42,788 nt of DNA from Candidatus Gastranaerophilales bacterium (lineage in GTDB: Bacteria; Cyanobacteriota; Vampirovibrionia; Gastranaerophilales; Gastranaerophilaceae): the NCBI GenBank assembly GCA_944323255.1, contig CALURU010000019.1, positions 1-42,788 on the forward strand, given 5' to 3'. Of this stretch, positions 32,505 to 41,583 are shown one piece after another; position 1 is the first letter of the stretch; each line of letters begins with the position of its first letter. The notes below the pieces were generated by a model. The model was not told the DNA's origin and did not search any database. It was given only the letters and a program-made list of their open reading frames with translations. The position numbers and the translations under genes were made by a program.

Positions 32505-33137
32505 ATGTTAGAAAATTATATTACTTATTTAAATTTTTTGAGCCAAAAGTTTGATAAATTTTTTGAGAGTCAAAAGCCTTATATCTGTTGTAAAAAAGGC
32601 TGCGGAAAGTGCTGTAAGAATGCGCAGTTTCCTTATTCTCAAATAGAGTTTGAATATTTGATGAGAGGAACGCTCTATCTTGATATAAAAACAAAGGAAG
32701 CTATTGTTAATAATATAAAAACCACACTTGAAGCAAAGAAAAATTTTGAAGGCAAAAAGTTTTTATACGATTGCCCATTTCTGATTGATAATGTTTGTGC
32801 TGTTTATGATTACAGGGGGATTGTATGCCGCTCATTCGGGCTTCCGACGGTTGGCGAAAACGGGAAAATTAAAGCTCCTTTTTGTTGTTTCCAGGGGTTA
32901 AATTATTCAAATGTTCTTGAGGACGGCGGAAATACAATTTCTGTAGAAAAGTTTAAAAAACTCGGGGTAAAAGAAGAACCTGTTGCATTTAATATCAGCT
33001 ATGAATTTTTAACCGATCCGGATTTTGAACGCGGATTTAATTTTTCTTTTGGTGAGAAAAAACCTTTGATAGATTGGTTTGAAGAGTTGGAGAAGGTTAG
33101 AGATGAACAGGATAATGACGGCGTTCCGGTCGCTTAG
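32505..33137 (+). CDS. YkgJ-family cysteine-cluster protein
   Basis: A 210-residue member of the CxxxCxxCC family, with CCKKGCGKCC near residue 27-36, CPFLIDNVC, YRGIVCRSFG and a late CC pair (APFCCFQG). Family proteins are predicted to bind a metal or Fe-S cluster; the function is not established. The ATG at 32505 follows a TATAAT box at 32481-32486 by 18 nt, so the leader would be very short, with GGGAT as a weak ribosome site. It is convergent with emrB and separated from it by 19 bp. It differs from the 14954-15361 protein outside the cysteines. Confidence 0.85.
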   Translation: MLENYITYLNFLSQKFDKFFESQKPYICCKKGCGKCCKNAQFPYSQIEFEYLMRGTLYLDIKTKEAIVNNIKTTLEAKKNFEGKKFLYDCPFLIDNVCAVYDYRGIVCRSFGLPTVGENGKIKAPFCCFQGLNYSNVLEDGGNTISVEKFKKLGVKEEPVAFNISYEFLTDPDFERGFNFSFGEKKPLIDWFEELEKVRDEQDNDGVPVA

Positions 33138-33156
33138 GTACAGAAATGGTAATAAC

Positions 33157-34749
33157 TTAAATCCTGTCCCCCGGAATCTGTTTCATCATAATCGTTTTGT
33201 GCTTGCTGGATTCCTTATGCTTGTTTTCCGTATTAAATAAAAATGCCAGAGGAATAAGCAGAAATGCAATCAAGGCAAAAATTGAAAATACATCGACATA
33301 AGCCATCAGCCTTGATTGGGAAAGCAATGATTTATAAACGTATGAATTTGCTTTGATTGTCGCATAAGAGCTTGAAGCATTTGACATAAATGTACTTATA
33401 AGAGATGCCATTTTCTGCTGGAATACGAGGTTGAAGTTTGATAGATTATCAACCAGATACACCTGATGCATTTGAGCGTGCCTTGCAACAAGGGTCGAAG
33501 CAACAGATGCGATAATTGCAGTCATTGTACTTTTGCACAAATTATGCAGGCTTGAGCCGTTTGTTAATTCCAATTTCGGAAGTGTTCCGAGTACAAGCGA
33601 CGAAACAGGAATAAATGTCATTATAACACCGACTCCCATTAGTACCTGCGGTATTGCAATATAAATAAAAGAAACGCTTAGATTTAAGTTTATGAAGAAT
33701 AAAATTGAAATTCCTAAAAAGAAGAATCCGATAGCTATTAAAATCCTGTTATCAAAAATTTTCATCAAATAATTTATTGCAATCATCATTAATACGCAGG
33801 AGATAATGCGGGGAGAGAGCGCAAAACCACTCAACATTGCGGTGTAGCCCATCATATTTTGTAAAAACTGCGGCACAAGAACGATTGATGAAAATACTAT
33901 CATGTTAACAGAAGCGCTTAAAATTGTACCGATTAAAAAGTTTCTGTCTTTGAACAATCTTAAATTGATTAAAGGGGCGCTGCTTTCCAGCTCACGGATT
34001 ACAAAGAATACAAACATACAAACCGAAAAACCTGAAAGCCAGCATATCCACGCACAGTCAAACCAGTTGTACTGCTGCCCTTTATCGAGTACAACCTGCA
34101 TGGAAAGCAGCCACAAAACAAGAGAAATCATTCCGAGAAAATCTGTTTTCTTAATCTTTTTCCTGTTTTCAAGTTCTTCTATATTTGCATGAACCATAGA
34201 AATTGAAAGGATTCCGACAGGAATATTTACGAGATAAATCCATTGCCAGTCAGCATTATCAACAATAAATCCGCCGAAAGTCGGACCGAGAATTGCAAAA
34301 ACCATAACGGCAATTCCGTATAAACTCATTGCAATTCCTCTTTTCTCCTGCGGAAAAGCTGCAAGCAGTATGGATTGTGCTAAAGGTGTCATAGGTCCTC
34401 CGCCGACACCCTGAATTAGTCTTCCGAGAACCATTAAATTAAGGTTTGGAGCCATTGCGCAAATCAGGGAGCCGAGCGTAAATATTCCGATAAATATTTT
34501 CAAAAATCGTTTTCTTCCAAGAACATTTTCCAGCCAGCCTGACATTAGGATTAAACAGGAGTTTGCAATCATATATGATGTAATAATCCAGTTAGCTTCA
34601 TCAATAGTTGAACCAAAATACCCTGAAATATGTGGAATCGCAACGTTTGTTGCGGAAGTTGCAAGACAGGCAAAGGAGGTTGGCAGAAGTATTGATAATG
34701 CCACAAGCCATAACGGTGCGGGGTGATGTTTGTAAACGACTTTTGCCAT
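33157..34749 (-). CDS. emrB: Drug efflux MFS transporter, EmrB/QacA (DHA2) family
   Basis: Inner-membrane proton antiporter that, with EmrA and an outer-membrane factor, expels hydrophobic drugs from the cell. The 530 residues carry about 14 membrane segments. Marks are the motif A-like loop GWLENVLGRKRFLKIF, motif C-type G/P-rich GIAVMVFAILGPTFGGFIVD, WIITSYMIANS and WQWIYLVNIPVGI. It abuts emrA (stop and start are adjacent), third in marR-emrA-emrB. No separate terminator is seen at its end. Confidence 0.93.
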   Translation of the reverse strand: MAKVVYKHHPAPLWLVALSILLPTSFACLATSATNVAIPHISGYFGSTIDEANWIITSYMIANSCLILMSGWLENVLGRKRFLKIFIGIFTLGSLICAMAPNLNLMVLGRLIQGVGGGPMTPLAQSILLAAFPQEKRGIAMSLYGIAVMVFAILGPTFGGFIVDNADWQWIYLVNIPVGILSISMVHANIEELENRKKIKKTDFLGMISLVLWLLSMQVVLDKGQQYNWFDCAWICWLSGFSVCMFVFFVIRELESSAPLINLRLFKDRNFLIGTILSASVNMIVFSSIVLVPQFLQNMMGYTAMLSGFALSPRIISCVLMMIAINYLMKIFDNRILIAIGFFFLGISILFFINLNLSVSFIYIAIPQVLMGVGVIMTFIPVSSLVLGTLPKLELTNGSSLHNLCKSTMTAIIASVASTLVARHAQMHQVYLVDNLSNFNLVFQQKMASLISTFMSNASSSYATIKANSYVYKSLLSQSRLMAYVDVFSIFALIAFLLIPLAFLFNTENKHKESSKHKTIMMKQIPGDRI

Positions 34750-35733
34750 TTATTTTACCTTAACCTCCGGAACTACAGACATTCCCGGAACAATATTGTA
34801 ATCTGAAATGTCTTCCGTAAATACAATTTTGACAGGAACTCTCTGAACTATTTTTACGTAACTTCCGACAGCATTTTCAGGCGGAAATAAACTTGCTCTG
34901 GCGCCCGTTGAGCGCTGAATACTGTCTACTTCCCCCTTAAACTTTTTGCCGCCGTAAGTATCAATCTTTATTTTAACCGGCTGCCCTTTTTTCATATTTG
35001 CAAGCTGTGTTTCTTTAAAGTTTGCAATTATCCACATTTTTTCCGGTACTATTGCAAACATAGGCTGCGCAACCTGAACATAATTTCCCTGTTCTACGCT
35101 TCTGTTTGTAATTCTGCCGTCTTCAGAGGCATAAATCTTGGTATAAGAAAGGTTTAGTTCGTCCTGTTCAACTTCTGCTTCTAATCTTTTTATTGAAGCA
35201 TTAATCTCATCATATCTTGCTTTTGCCGACTTGTTGTTAGATTGAGCAACAGTAAGTTTATTCAGGCTCGCATCATAATCCTGCTTTGACGAAATTCCCT
35301 TATCAAACATTTTTGAGTATCTGTCATAATCTGCCTGTGCAAAATCCAGATCAGATAAAGTCTTTTCAACCTGATTTTCAGAATTTACTAATGAAGCTTT
35401 CGCTTCATCCAGTTTTGCCTTTGTTTCTTTTAACTTGGCTTCATAATCCTTAGGATCGATTTCTAACAATAGATCTCCTTTTTTGACCTCCTGATTATCT
35501 TCAATATTTAAGTGTATTACAGGACCGAAAACCCTCGGTGCAACAGTTATTACGTGACCTTCTATAAAAGCGTCATCCGTAGATTTGTAATAAACCGTGT
35601 GAACTGCATAAAAAATACCGCAAATCAGGAATATTATTCCTGTTATCATCGGTACCAGTACTCTTTTCTTCATATATTCCGGGCGTGTATCTTCTACTTC
35701 TATTATCTCTTCGGCTTGTTTATCTTCTTCCAC
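34750..35733 (-). CDS. emrA: Periplasmic adaptor of the efflux pump (EmrA/HlyD family)
   Basis: Bridges EmrB to the outer-membrane channel. The 327 residues have a short acidic cytoplasmic tail, one membrane segment (about 24-46), a biotinyl-lipoyl-like half with APRVFGPVIHLNIEDNQEVKKGDLLLEIDP, a coiled-coil hairpin (about 105-190, rich in K, E, A and L), and the second lipoyl half with IYASEDGRITNRSVEQGNYV. The start codon is GTG at 35733, with AAGGAG 6 nt upstream; the ATG at 35735 is out of frame. It lies 12 nt after marR. Confidence 0.92.
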   Translation of the reverse strand: MEEDKQAEEIIEVEDTRPEYMKKRVLVPMITGIIFLICGIFYAVHTVYYKSTDDAFIEGHVITVAPRVFGPVIHLNIEDNQEVKKGDLLLEIDPKDYEAKLKETKAKLDEAKASLVNSENQVEKTLSDLDFAQADYDRYSKMFDKGISSKQDYDASLNKLTVAQSNNKSAKARYDEINASIKRLEAEVEQDELNLSYTKIYASEDGRITNRSVEQGNYVQVAQPMFAIVPEKMWIIANFKETQLANMKKGQPVKIKIDTYGGKKFKGEVDSIQRSTGARASLFPPENAVGSYVKIVQRVPVKIVFTEDISDYNIVPGMSVVPEVKVK

Positions 35734-35745
35734 ATTTTTCTCCTT

Positions 35746-36204
35746 TTATATCTGCAATTTAACCTTATCTCTAATATTCATATTCATTTTTTCCAACGTT
35801 GCAAATGTCACAGCAAGCTCTTCTTTTGAAATATTGTTTGTAATTTGTTTTCTCAAATCAATATCTGTCGGAAACACAAGATCTCTTGCCTTTTTACCTT
35901 TTTCAGTCACAACAAGTTTATAAATTTTTCTTCCGTTTGAATCCGGAATTTTTTCTATAAAACCTTTATTATGCATAATTTCAATTATTCTTGAAATATT
36001 TGCCCTGTCTTTCAAAGTAATTTCCGCAAGCTGTCTCTGATACATAATTTCTTCGTTTTCCAGCAGAAGGTTAAGAATAACATACTGATCCGGTGTCAGT
36101 TCAAATCCTTTTTCCGCAAAAGTTTGCGAGGATAATCCTCTTATGAAAGTACCCGTAATAAAAACCAGTGCGCCTATTCTTCCTTTTAAATATTCTCTGT
36201 ACAT
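35746..36204 (-). CDS. MarR-family transcriptional regulator
   Basis: Dimeric winged-helix repressor, 152 residues. The core reads LTPDQYVILNLLLENEEIMYQRQLAEITLKDRANISRIIEIMHNKGFIEKIPDSNGRKIYKLVVTEKGKK in the usual helix-turn-helix then beta-wing order (residues about 36-105, quoted in part by the motif DSNGRKIYKLVVTEKG). GAGGA precedes the ATG. It is first in the efflux operon, and a 24-bp imperfect palindrome overlaps its own promoter; the same palindrome precedes the outer-membrane factor gene. It therefore probably represses both units and is released by pump substrates (inference). Confidence 0.92.
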   Translation of the reverse strand: MYREYLKGRIGALVFITGTFIRGLSSQTFAEKGFELTPDQYVILNLLLENEEIMYQRQLAEITLKDRANISRIIEIMHNKGFIEKIPDSNGRKIYKLVVTEKGKKARDLVFPTDIDLRKQITNNISKEELAVTFATLEKMNMNIRDKVKLQI

Positions 36205-36226
36205 AATTCCTCAAATTTTTAGTATC

Positions 36227-36250
36227 CTTGTGTTGTAATTATAGCACAAG
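36227..36250 (-). promoter_or_regulatory. Candidate MarR operator of marR-emrA-emrB
   Basis: A 24-bp imperfect palindrome with CTTGTG and CACAAG ends. On the minus strand it contains TATAAT, a -10 box for marR, with TTGCAC 19 bp upstream. Its sequence is identical over all 24 bp to 37424-37447. Confidence 0.75.
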
Positions 36251-36313
36251 AAAATTTTTTAGGTGCAAGTGGGGAGTTGTAAATGTATTTTTAGTAGTGA
36301 ATGATAATTAGTA

Positions 36314-36341
36314 GTAGTTGGGCTTGCAGCCCAACAATAAC
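36314..36341. repeat. Dispersed palindrome, GTTGGGCT/AGCCCAAC type
   Basis: GTAGTTGGGCTTGCAGCCCA followed by ACAATAAC. It keeps the family flanks but has a wholly different, still self-complementary stem. Confidence 0.8.
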
Positions 36342-36342
36342 A

Positions 36343-37302
36343 TTAACGATATTTTAAATCAGGTACATTATCTAAAAGAGAAGGCGGAATTATATCCTGA
36401 AGAACCGGTTCCGGGGTTTTATCAAGTTTCGCCTTTCTTACGGCTCTTTTCCACTTTATGATCCATAAATACAATGTAGCTGCAAACATCTGTTGTAAAT
36501 ACAAGTACAGGCTTGACACAAAGGCAATGTATATAATTAGAATAAGCCAAGCATTATCGGAAAAAACGATATTTCTCTCATCTGCGAGATAAAACATTAT
36601 TCCTACTGGTGTACCCAGTATTACTGCAATAATTTCTATAGAAAAAAAGCCCGAAAGAAACTCTTGAAAATTTTGCTTTATTGCAACTGCAGCCTTTTTT
36701 ACGGCATCAATGCAATTATCTTCTTCCCAGGCAATTGCTGGATAGATAAAAAATACTATCAGCCTGACTCCGGATTTTATTAAGTCAAAAGTAAGTGATG
36801 CCAGAGAAAATGATTGATACTCGGCTGCGATTCTGGCAGCATTCTCAAATGTAAGCGTATCATTTTCATTATCATTAACTTTTTTATGCGAAAAGATTGC
36901 TTCAAGTATATCCAGTATAAAGCATATAAACGCCCATATAAAAATAATAGGAAGAGCTTTATAAAGATCTTTGAAAATTGCATCAGAAAAAGCTTTGAAT
37001 ATATTAACTTTATTGTTGGTTTCAATTTGCTCGATTATTTCCAGCATTATAAATGAACTTATAGAAAAAATTGCACAACAGCTTAATATAATTAAGAAAA
37101 TGACTAAAAATAATTGATTTTGCGTACAGGCATTCCAATTAAAATAATATTTGAAATATATAATTTCAACAAAATAAAATATCCAACCGATAAGAATTGG
37201 TAGTATTAAGATTGGATGTCTTAACAATACTTTTGCAGTATCTGCTAAGATAGTAACACTTCTTGCAAATTTATAGCCAAAACTTCTTTCACTGCTTCCC
37301 AT
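36343..37302 (-). CDS. Multi-pass membrane protein, possibly DUF6159-like
   Basis: I do not recognise a function. The 319 residues have about six membrane segments (near 27-47, 65-90, 118-135, 170-190, 218-240 and 250-280) and a charged C-terminal tail with PEPVLQDIIPPSLLDNVP. The N terminus GYKFARSVTILADTAKVLLRHPILILPILIG resembles the start of DUF6159-type membrane proteins (a run of W/L-kdk-hP text before the first helix), but the match is by eye only. It lies between the pump operon and the outer-membrane factor gene, read opposite to the latter, and does not share the palindromic operator on its own side. A GGAA-type ribosome site precedes the ATG. Confidence 0.8.
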   Translation of the reverse strand: MGSSERSFGYKFARSVTILADTAKVLLRHPILILPILIGWIFYFVEIIYFKYYFNWNACTQNQLFLVIFLIILSCCAIFSISSFIMLEIIEQIETNNKVNIFKAFSDAIFKDLYKALPIIFIWAFICFILDILEAIFSHKKVNDNENDTLTFENAARIAAEYQSFSLASLTFDLIKSGVRLIVFFIYPAIAWEEDNCIDAVKKAAVAIKQNFQEFLSGFFSIEIIAVILGTPVGIMFYLADERNIVFSDNAWLILIIYIAFVSSLYLYLQQMFAATLYLWIIKWKRAVRKAKLDKTPEPVLQDIIPPSLLDNVPDLKYR

Positions 37303-37407
37303 GAAAATTCATTCCTAAATAATAATTATTACAATTTTATCATAAATACTTAATTGAGTAAATATAAGACATATTCTTTCACCAAGCCGACGTTAACTTT
37401 TCCCCTA

Positions 37408-37447
37408 TTTACATTCCGATATTCTTGTGTTGTAATTATAGCACAAG
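37408..37447 (+). promoter_or_regulatory. Promoter and MarR-type operator of the outer-membrane factor gene
   Basis: TTTACA (37408-37413), 17 bp, TGTAAT (37431-37436). The 24-bp palindrome (37424-37447, CTTGTG...CACAAG) covers the -10 box, so a bound repressor would block RNA polymerase. The sequence is identical to the site at 36227-36250. Confidence 0.75.
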
Positions 37448-37468
37448 CAGTTTATAGGTAGCAGATTT

Positions 37469-38845
37469 ATGAGAAAAATTTTTATACTGGTTTTGTTGTT
37501 GAGCTTATTTATTACTCCAGGGGCTTTTTCGCAGGGTAAAAATAACGCATCGCAAAATACGATTGAATATATGAATCTTACATGGTGGGAAAGATTCGGA
37601 GATGAAAATTTAAACAATAATCTCCTGAAGCTTTATGAAAAAAACTATGATTTAAAAAATGCGGCGCTGAAAGTTCAGGAAAATGAAAAAATAGTTAAAA
37701 TGCAGTTTGCAAATGAGCTTCCGCAATTAACCTTTTCAGGAGACTTATCCAGAGATTTGAGAGGACCTTATCAGCAATACGGAAACATGAGAATTCCTCC
37801 TTATTCCCAATACAATTACCTTTTACCGTTAACTGCTTCATACGAGGTCGATATCTGGGGGACAAACAGATTAAAAACCAAGAGTGTAAAAGAGCAGCTG
37901 GAAATGGTTAAGCAGGCTGAGCGGGCTACATATATTGCGCTGACTTCCGATTTCGTTTCTGATTATTTTAATCTTATTAAGACTGATGAGTTTTTGAAGA
38001 TTCAGGATGAACTTATAAAAGCACAGGAAGATATTATTTCTAAAACTAATGATAAGTACTCAATCGGGCTTTGTTCAATAAATGAACTTCTTGCAGAGGA
38101 GAGAACTCTTACAACTTTGCGCGAAGAAAAAAACAGGCATATCAAGACTCAGGAAACACTTCTTAACAGTCTTAGAGCATATCTCTCCCAGACCGGCGGC
38201 GAAATTGAGAGGGGAAAATATGATAATGTTCTTCTCTTGAGCGGGATTCCTGAAACTTACACAACTGATATTGTTTCAAACCGTCCTGATTTTTTGCAGG
38301 AGGAAGCAAATATCAGAAGGGTCGGGTTTGATGTAAGAGTTGCCAAAAGGGAGTTTTTGCCTAAATTTATTATTTACGGTCAAATAGGGTTAAATGCTTA
38401 TCATCTTGATACACTTTTCAATTCTGTATCTCAATTTTTTAATGCGGGAGTTATGCCGTCTGTTGATTTATTTTCCGGCGGAAGAAAAGTGGCTCTCTGG
38501 AAATTAAGAAAATTAGAGTATCAAGAAGCGCTGAACAGTTATCAAAAAACAATACTTGAAGCAATAAAAGAGATAAATAACGGGCTTGTTGAATACAAAA
38601 CGGCGGCTGGAAATTATAAGGAAAGTGCAGACAGAACAGCTTTGCAGAACAAAACCTTCAATCTTGTAAAAGACAAGCATCAAATAGGTGCGGCAAGTGA
38701 TCTTGACGTGTTATACGCAAGCGAGATTTATCTCATGATGAAAAAAGAAGAAGTTTCCAATAAGATCAATTCTCTAATCTCTGTAATAGGACTTTATAAA
38801 GCTGTCGGCGGGATTGATTTGTATAATTTAAATAACAATGTATAA
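37469..38845 (+). CDS. Outer-membrane efflux factor (TolC/NodT family)
   Basis: Outer-membrane channel for tripartite pumps, 458 residues. The signal peptide MRKIFILVLLLSLFITPGAFS is followed by WWERFGDENLNNNLLKLYEKNYDLKNA, the usual start of the OprM/NodT repeat. Two structural repeats of long helices are visible, with PELTFSGDLS-like and SNRPDFLQEEANIRRVGFDVRVAKREFLPKF segments, the latter a family marker. No lipobox cysteine is present, so it is not lipidated. It is the natural third component of the EmrA-EmrB pump across the neighbouring gene, and the shared operator supports this. Confidence 0.9.
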   Translation: MRKIFILVLLLSLFITPGAFSQGKNNASQNTIEYMNLTWWERFGDENLNNNLLKLYEKNYDLKNAALKVQENEKIVKMQFANELPQLTFSGDLSRDLRGPYQQYGNMRIPPYSQYNYLLPLTASYEVDIWGTNRLKTKSVKEQLEMVKQAERATYIALTSDFVSDYFNLIKTDEFLKIQDELIKAQEDIISKTNDKYSIGLCSINELLAEERTLTTLREEKNRHIKTQETLLNSLRAYLSQTGGEIERGKYDNVLLLSGIPETYTTDIVSNRPDFLQEEANIRRVGFDVRVAKREFLPKFIIYGQIGLNAYHLDTLFNSVSQFFNAGVMPSVDLFSGGRKVALWKLRKLEYQEALNSYQKTILEAIKEINNGLVEYKTAAGNYKESADRTALQNKTFNLVKDKHQIGAASDLDVLYASEIYLMMKKEEVSNKINSLISVIGLYKAVGGIDLYNLNNNV

Positions 38846-38890
38846 ATTATATGTTATAATTTGTTTGGCTAAAAACAAAGGTTAATTTCT

Positions 38891-41401
38891 ATGCAAAATA
38901 ATAAAATTCCGGATAAGATAGAAATTAGAGGGGCGAGGGTTCATAATTTAAAGAATATAAATCTTGATATTCCTCTAAATAAAATTGTTGGAATAGCAGG
39001 CGTTTCCGGTTCGGGAAAGTCTTCTCTTGCTCTGGGAGTTTTGTATGCGGAAGGTTCAAGACGCTATCTGGAAGCGCTTTCCACTTATACAAGACGCAGA
39101 ATGACGCAGGCTGCAAAGGCTCAGGTTGATGAAATTTTATACGTGCCGGCAGCACTTGCTCTTCATCAACGTCCGGGAGTTCCGGGAATCAGAAGCACTT
39201 TTGGAACTGGAACAGAATTGTTAAACAGTTTAAGGCTAATGTTCTCACGACTGGCAAGCCATAGATGTCCTAACGGGCATTACTTGGAGCCGACACTTGC
39301 TGTAGCGGCAGAAAAAGAACTTGTCTGTCCGAAATGCGGTGTTCATTTTTATGCTCCCGGAGCGGAAGAGCTTGCATTTAATTCTCAAGGTGCTTGTGAA
39401 CGCTGTGGCGGTGTTGGAACTGTAAGAACAGTTGATGAGACTACTCTCGTTCCGGATGAATCTTTAACAATTGACGAAGGTGCTGTTTTACCCTGGAATT
39501 CTCTAATGTGGTCTTTAATGACTGATGTTTGCAGAGCAATGGGTGTAAGAACCAATATTCCGTTTCGGGAATTAACAAAGGAAGAGCGTGAGATAGTTTT
39601 TCACGGACCTGCCGAGAAAAAACATATTTTTTATAAAGCGAAAAATTCTAATCAGGCAGGAGAAATTGATTTTACTTATTTTAATGCTGTTTACACTGTA
39701 GAAAATGCTCTAAAGAAGGTAAAAGACGAATCCGGCATGAAACGTGTAGAAAAATTTTTGAAAGAAGAAATTTGCCCGGCTTGTGGCGGAACACGTCTTT
39801 CTGAAGCTGCACGTGCGCCAAAGATTAGGGGGCTTTCGCTTGATGAGGTTTGCAAAATGACCTTATCGGAGCTTGTAGAGTGGGTAAAGGGAGTTCCCGA
39901 AACGTTGCCGGAGAAAATGCGACCGATGGCCGAATCAATTTGTGAGTCGTTTGAAGTAACTGCGAAGCGCTTAATGGATTTAGGGCTTGGGTATCTTACA
40001 CTTGATAGAGCAGCTTCAACCCTTTCTACAGGTGAAAGGCAGAGGATGCAGCTTGCACGTTCTGTCAGGAACAGGACTACAGGGGTTCTTTATGTACTGG
40101 ATGAACCGTCAATAGGTTTGCATCCGGCAAATATTAAAGGTTTAAATGATGTAATGCACGATCTTATCTCTGACGGAAATTCCGTAATTCTGGTGGATCA
40201 TGATACGCAAATTCTATCAGAGTCGGATTGGATTATTGAAATGGGACCAGATTCCGGTTCGGATGGCGGTGAAGTTATTAATGAGGGTACAATTCCTGAT
40301 ATTATAAAAAGCAAAACAACAAAAATCGGAAAATTTTTATCAGGAAATACAGATAAAAGAATAAGACCCAAAATAAGCAATAAAGATTTATTTAAACTCG
40401 GTAAAATTTCATTGTCGACTTCCTCAATTCATACAGTAAAGCCTCTTGAACTATCTATTCCTAAAGGCAGACTGACAGTAGTTACGGGAGTTTCGGGCTC
40501 GGGTAAAACAACTTTAATTCTTGAGAGTTTGATTCCTGCCCTGCAAAATAAACTTGAAGGAAAAGCTTTACCTGAACACGTCAAGAATGTAGAGGCTGAA
40601 GGGATAAAACAGGTTAAGCTGATTGATGCCACACCGATTGGTATAAATATTCGCTCAACTGTTGCTACTTATGCAAATGTTCATGATGAGTTGAGAAAAG
40701 TTTATGCAAAGACTGCGGGTGCAAAAGAGGCGGGATATAAAGCCGGAGATTTTTCTTATAATACAGGTTTGCTGCGTTGTCCGACCTGTGATGGTACAGG
40801 CAGTATAAGTCTGGATGTTCAGTTTCTGCCGGATGTGGAAGTTCCATGTCCTGATTGCAGAGGGTCAAGATATGCGAAAAAGGCTGAAAATATAAAATAC
40901 ACTTCAAAATCCCAAAAATCATATTCTCTGCCGGAGATTATGGCAATGGATATTAATCATGCGCTGGAAGCTTGCAGGGATTTAAATATAGTAAGGCAGC
41001 GGCTGCAAATACTGCAGGATTTAGGGCTCGGGTATTTAACTCTTGGAGAAGCGACTCCGAGTCTTTCAGGAGGAGAGGCGCAGCGATTGAAACTGGCTTC
41101 CGAAATGGGACGCCGGCAGGAAGATTCAGTATTTGTATTTGATGAACCTACAATAGGTTTGCATCCGCTCGATGTTCAGTCTTTGCTGGGGGTGTTCCAA
41201 AAACTTATTGAAAGCGGCGCTACGGTAATTATTATTGAACACGATCTGGATATTATTGCAAATGCAGATTATATAGTTGATATGGGACCCGGCGGCGGTA
41301 ATGAGGGTGGTGAGATTGTTGCAGAAGGCGTACCGGAAAATATTTTAAGCTGTAAAGATAGTATTACGGGAAATTATTTGAATAAATATTTGGCTCATTG
41401 A
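38891..41401 (+). CDS. UvrA2-type ABC ATPase (short UvrA lacking the UvrB-binding domain)
   Basis: DNA-damage recognition ATPase family with two ABC modules in one 836-residue chain. Walker A sites are GVSGSGKSSLALGVLY (from residue 37) and GVSGSGKTTLILESL; ABC signatures are LSTGERQRMQLARS and LSGGEAQRLKLASEM; Walker B/D-loop regions are LYVLDEPSIGLHP and VFVFDEPTIGLHP. Zinc motifs CPNG...CPKCG, CERCGG, CPACGG and CPTCDGTG...CPDCRG are present. It is about 100 residues shorter than UvrA (about 940), and the loss falls after LMFSRLASH, where the UvrB-binding domain normally lies. That is the class II pattern seen in Deinococcus UvrA2 and in drug-resistance UvrA-like proteins. It lies next to the drug efflux genes. 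TATAAT lies about 30 nt upstream of the start. Confidence 0.9.
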   Translation: MQNNKIPDKIEIRGARVHNLKNINLDIPLNKIVGIAGVSGSGKSSLALGVLYAEGSRRYLEALSTYTRRRMTQAAKAQVDEILYVPAALALHQRPGVPGIRSTFGTGTELLNSLRLMFSRLASHRCPNGHYLEPTLAVAAEKELVCPKCGVHFYAPGAEELAFNSQGACERCGGVGTVRTVDETTLVPDESLTIDEGAVLPWNSLMWSLMTDVCRAMGVRTNIPFRELTKEEREIVFHGPAEKKHIFYKAKNSNQAGEIDFTYFNAVYTVENALKKVKDESGMKRVEKFLKEEICPACGGTRLSEAARAPKIRGLSLDEVCKMTLSELVEWVKGVPETLPEKMRPMAESICESFEVTAKRLMDLGLGYLTLDRAASTLSTGERQRMQLARSVRNRTTGVLYVLDEPSIGLHPANIKGLNDVMHDLISDGNSVILVDHDTQILSESDWIIEMGPDSGSDGGEVINEGTIPDIIKSKTTKIGKFLSGNTDKRIRPKISNKDLFKLGKISLSTSSIHTVKPLELSIPKGRLTVVTGVSGSGKTTLILESLIPALQNKLEGKALPEHVKNVEAEGIKQVKLIDATPIGINIRSTVATYANVHDELRKVYAKTAGAKEAGYKAGDFSYNTGLLRCPTCDGTGSISLDVQFLPDVEVPCPDCRGSRYAKKAENIKYTSKSQKSYSLPEIMAMDINHALEACRDLNIVRQRLQILQDLGLGYLTLGEATPSLSGGEAQRLKLASEMGRRQEDSVFVFDEPTIGLHPLDVQSLLGVFQKLIESGATVIIIEHDLDIIANADYIVDMGPGGGNEGGEIVAEGVPENILSCKDSITGNYLNKYLAH

Positions 41402-41583
41402 AGTTGCAAACTCCTAAAATCGTCCACATGAGAATAAATCTGGCGGGATTTTTACCTCTGAATTGATATTAGATTTACAATGTTGAGTAAGTTTATAGTT
41501 TTTTATCCATTACTCTCGAGTGTTCTTAGCGGGAGCAAAGTGCTGGCTTTGCTGTAACTGCTGGTAAAAACTCCTGTGTGTTT

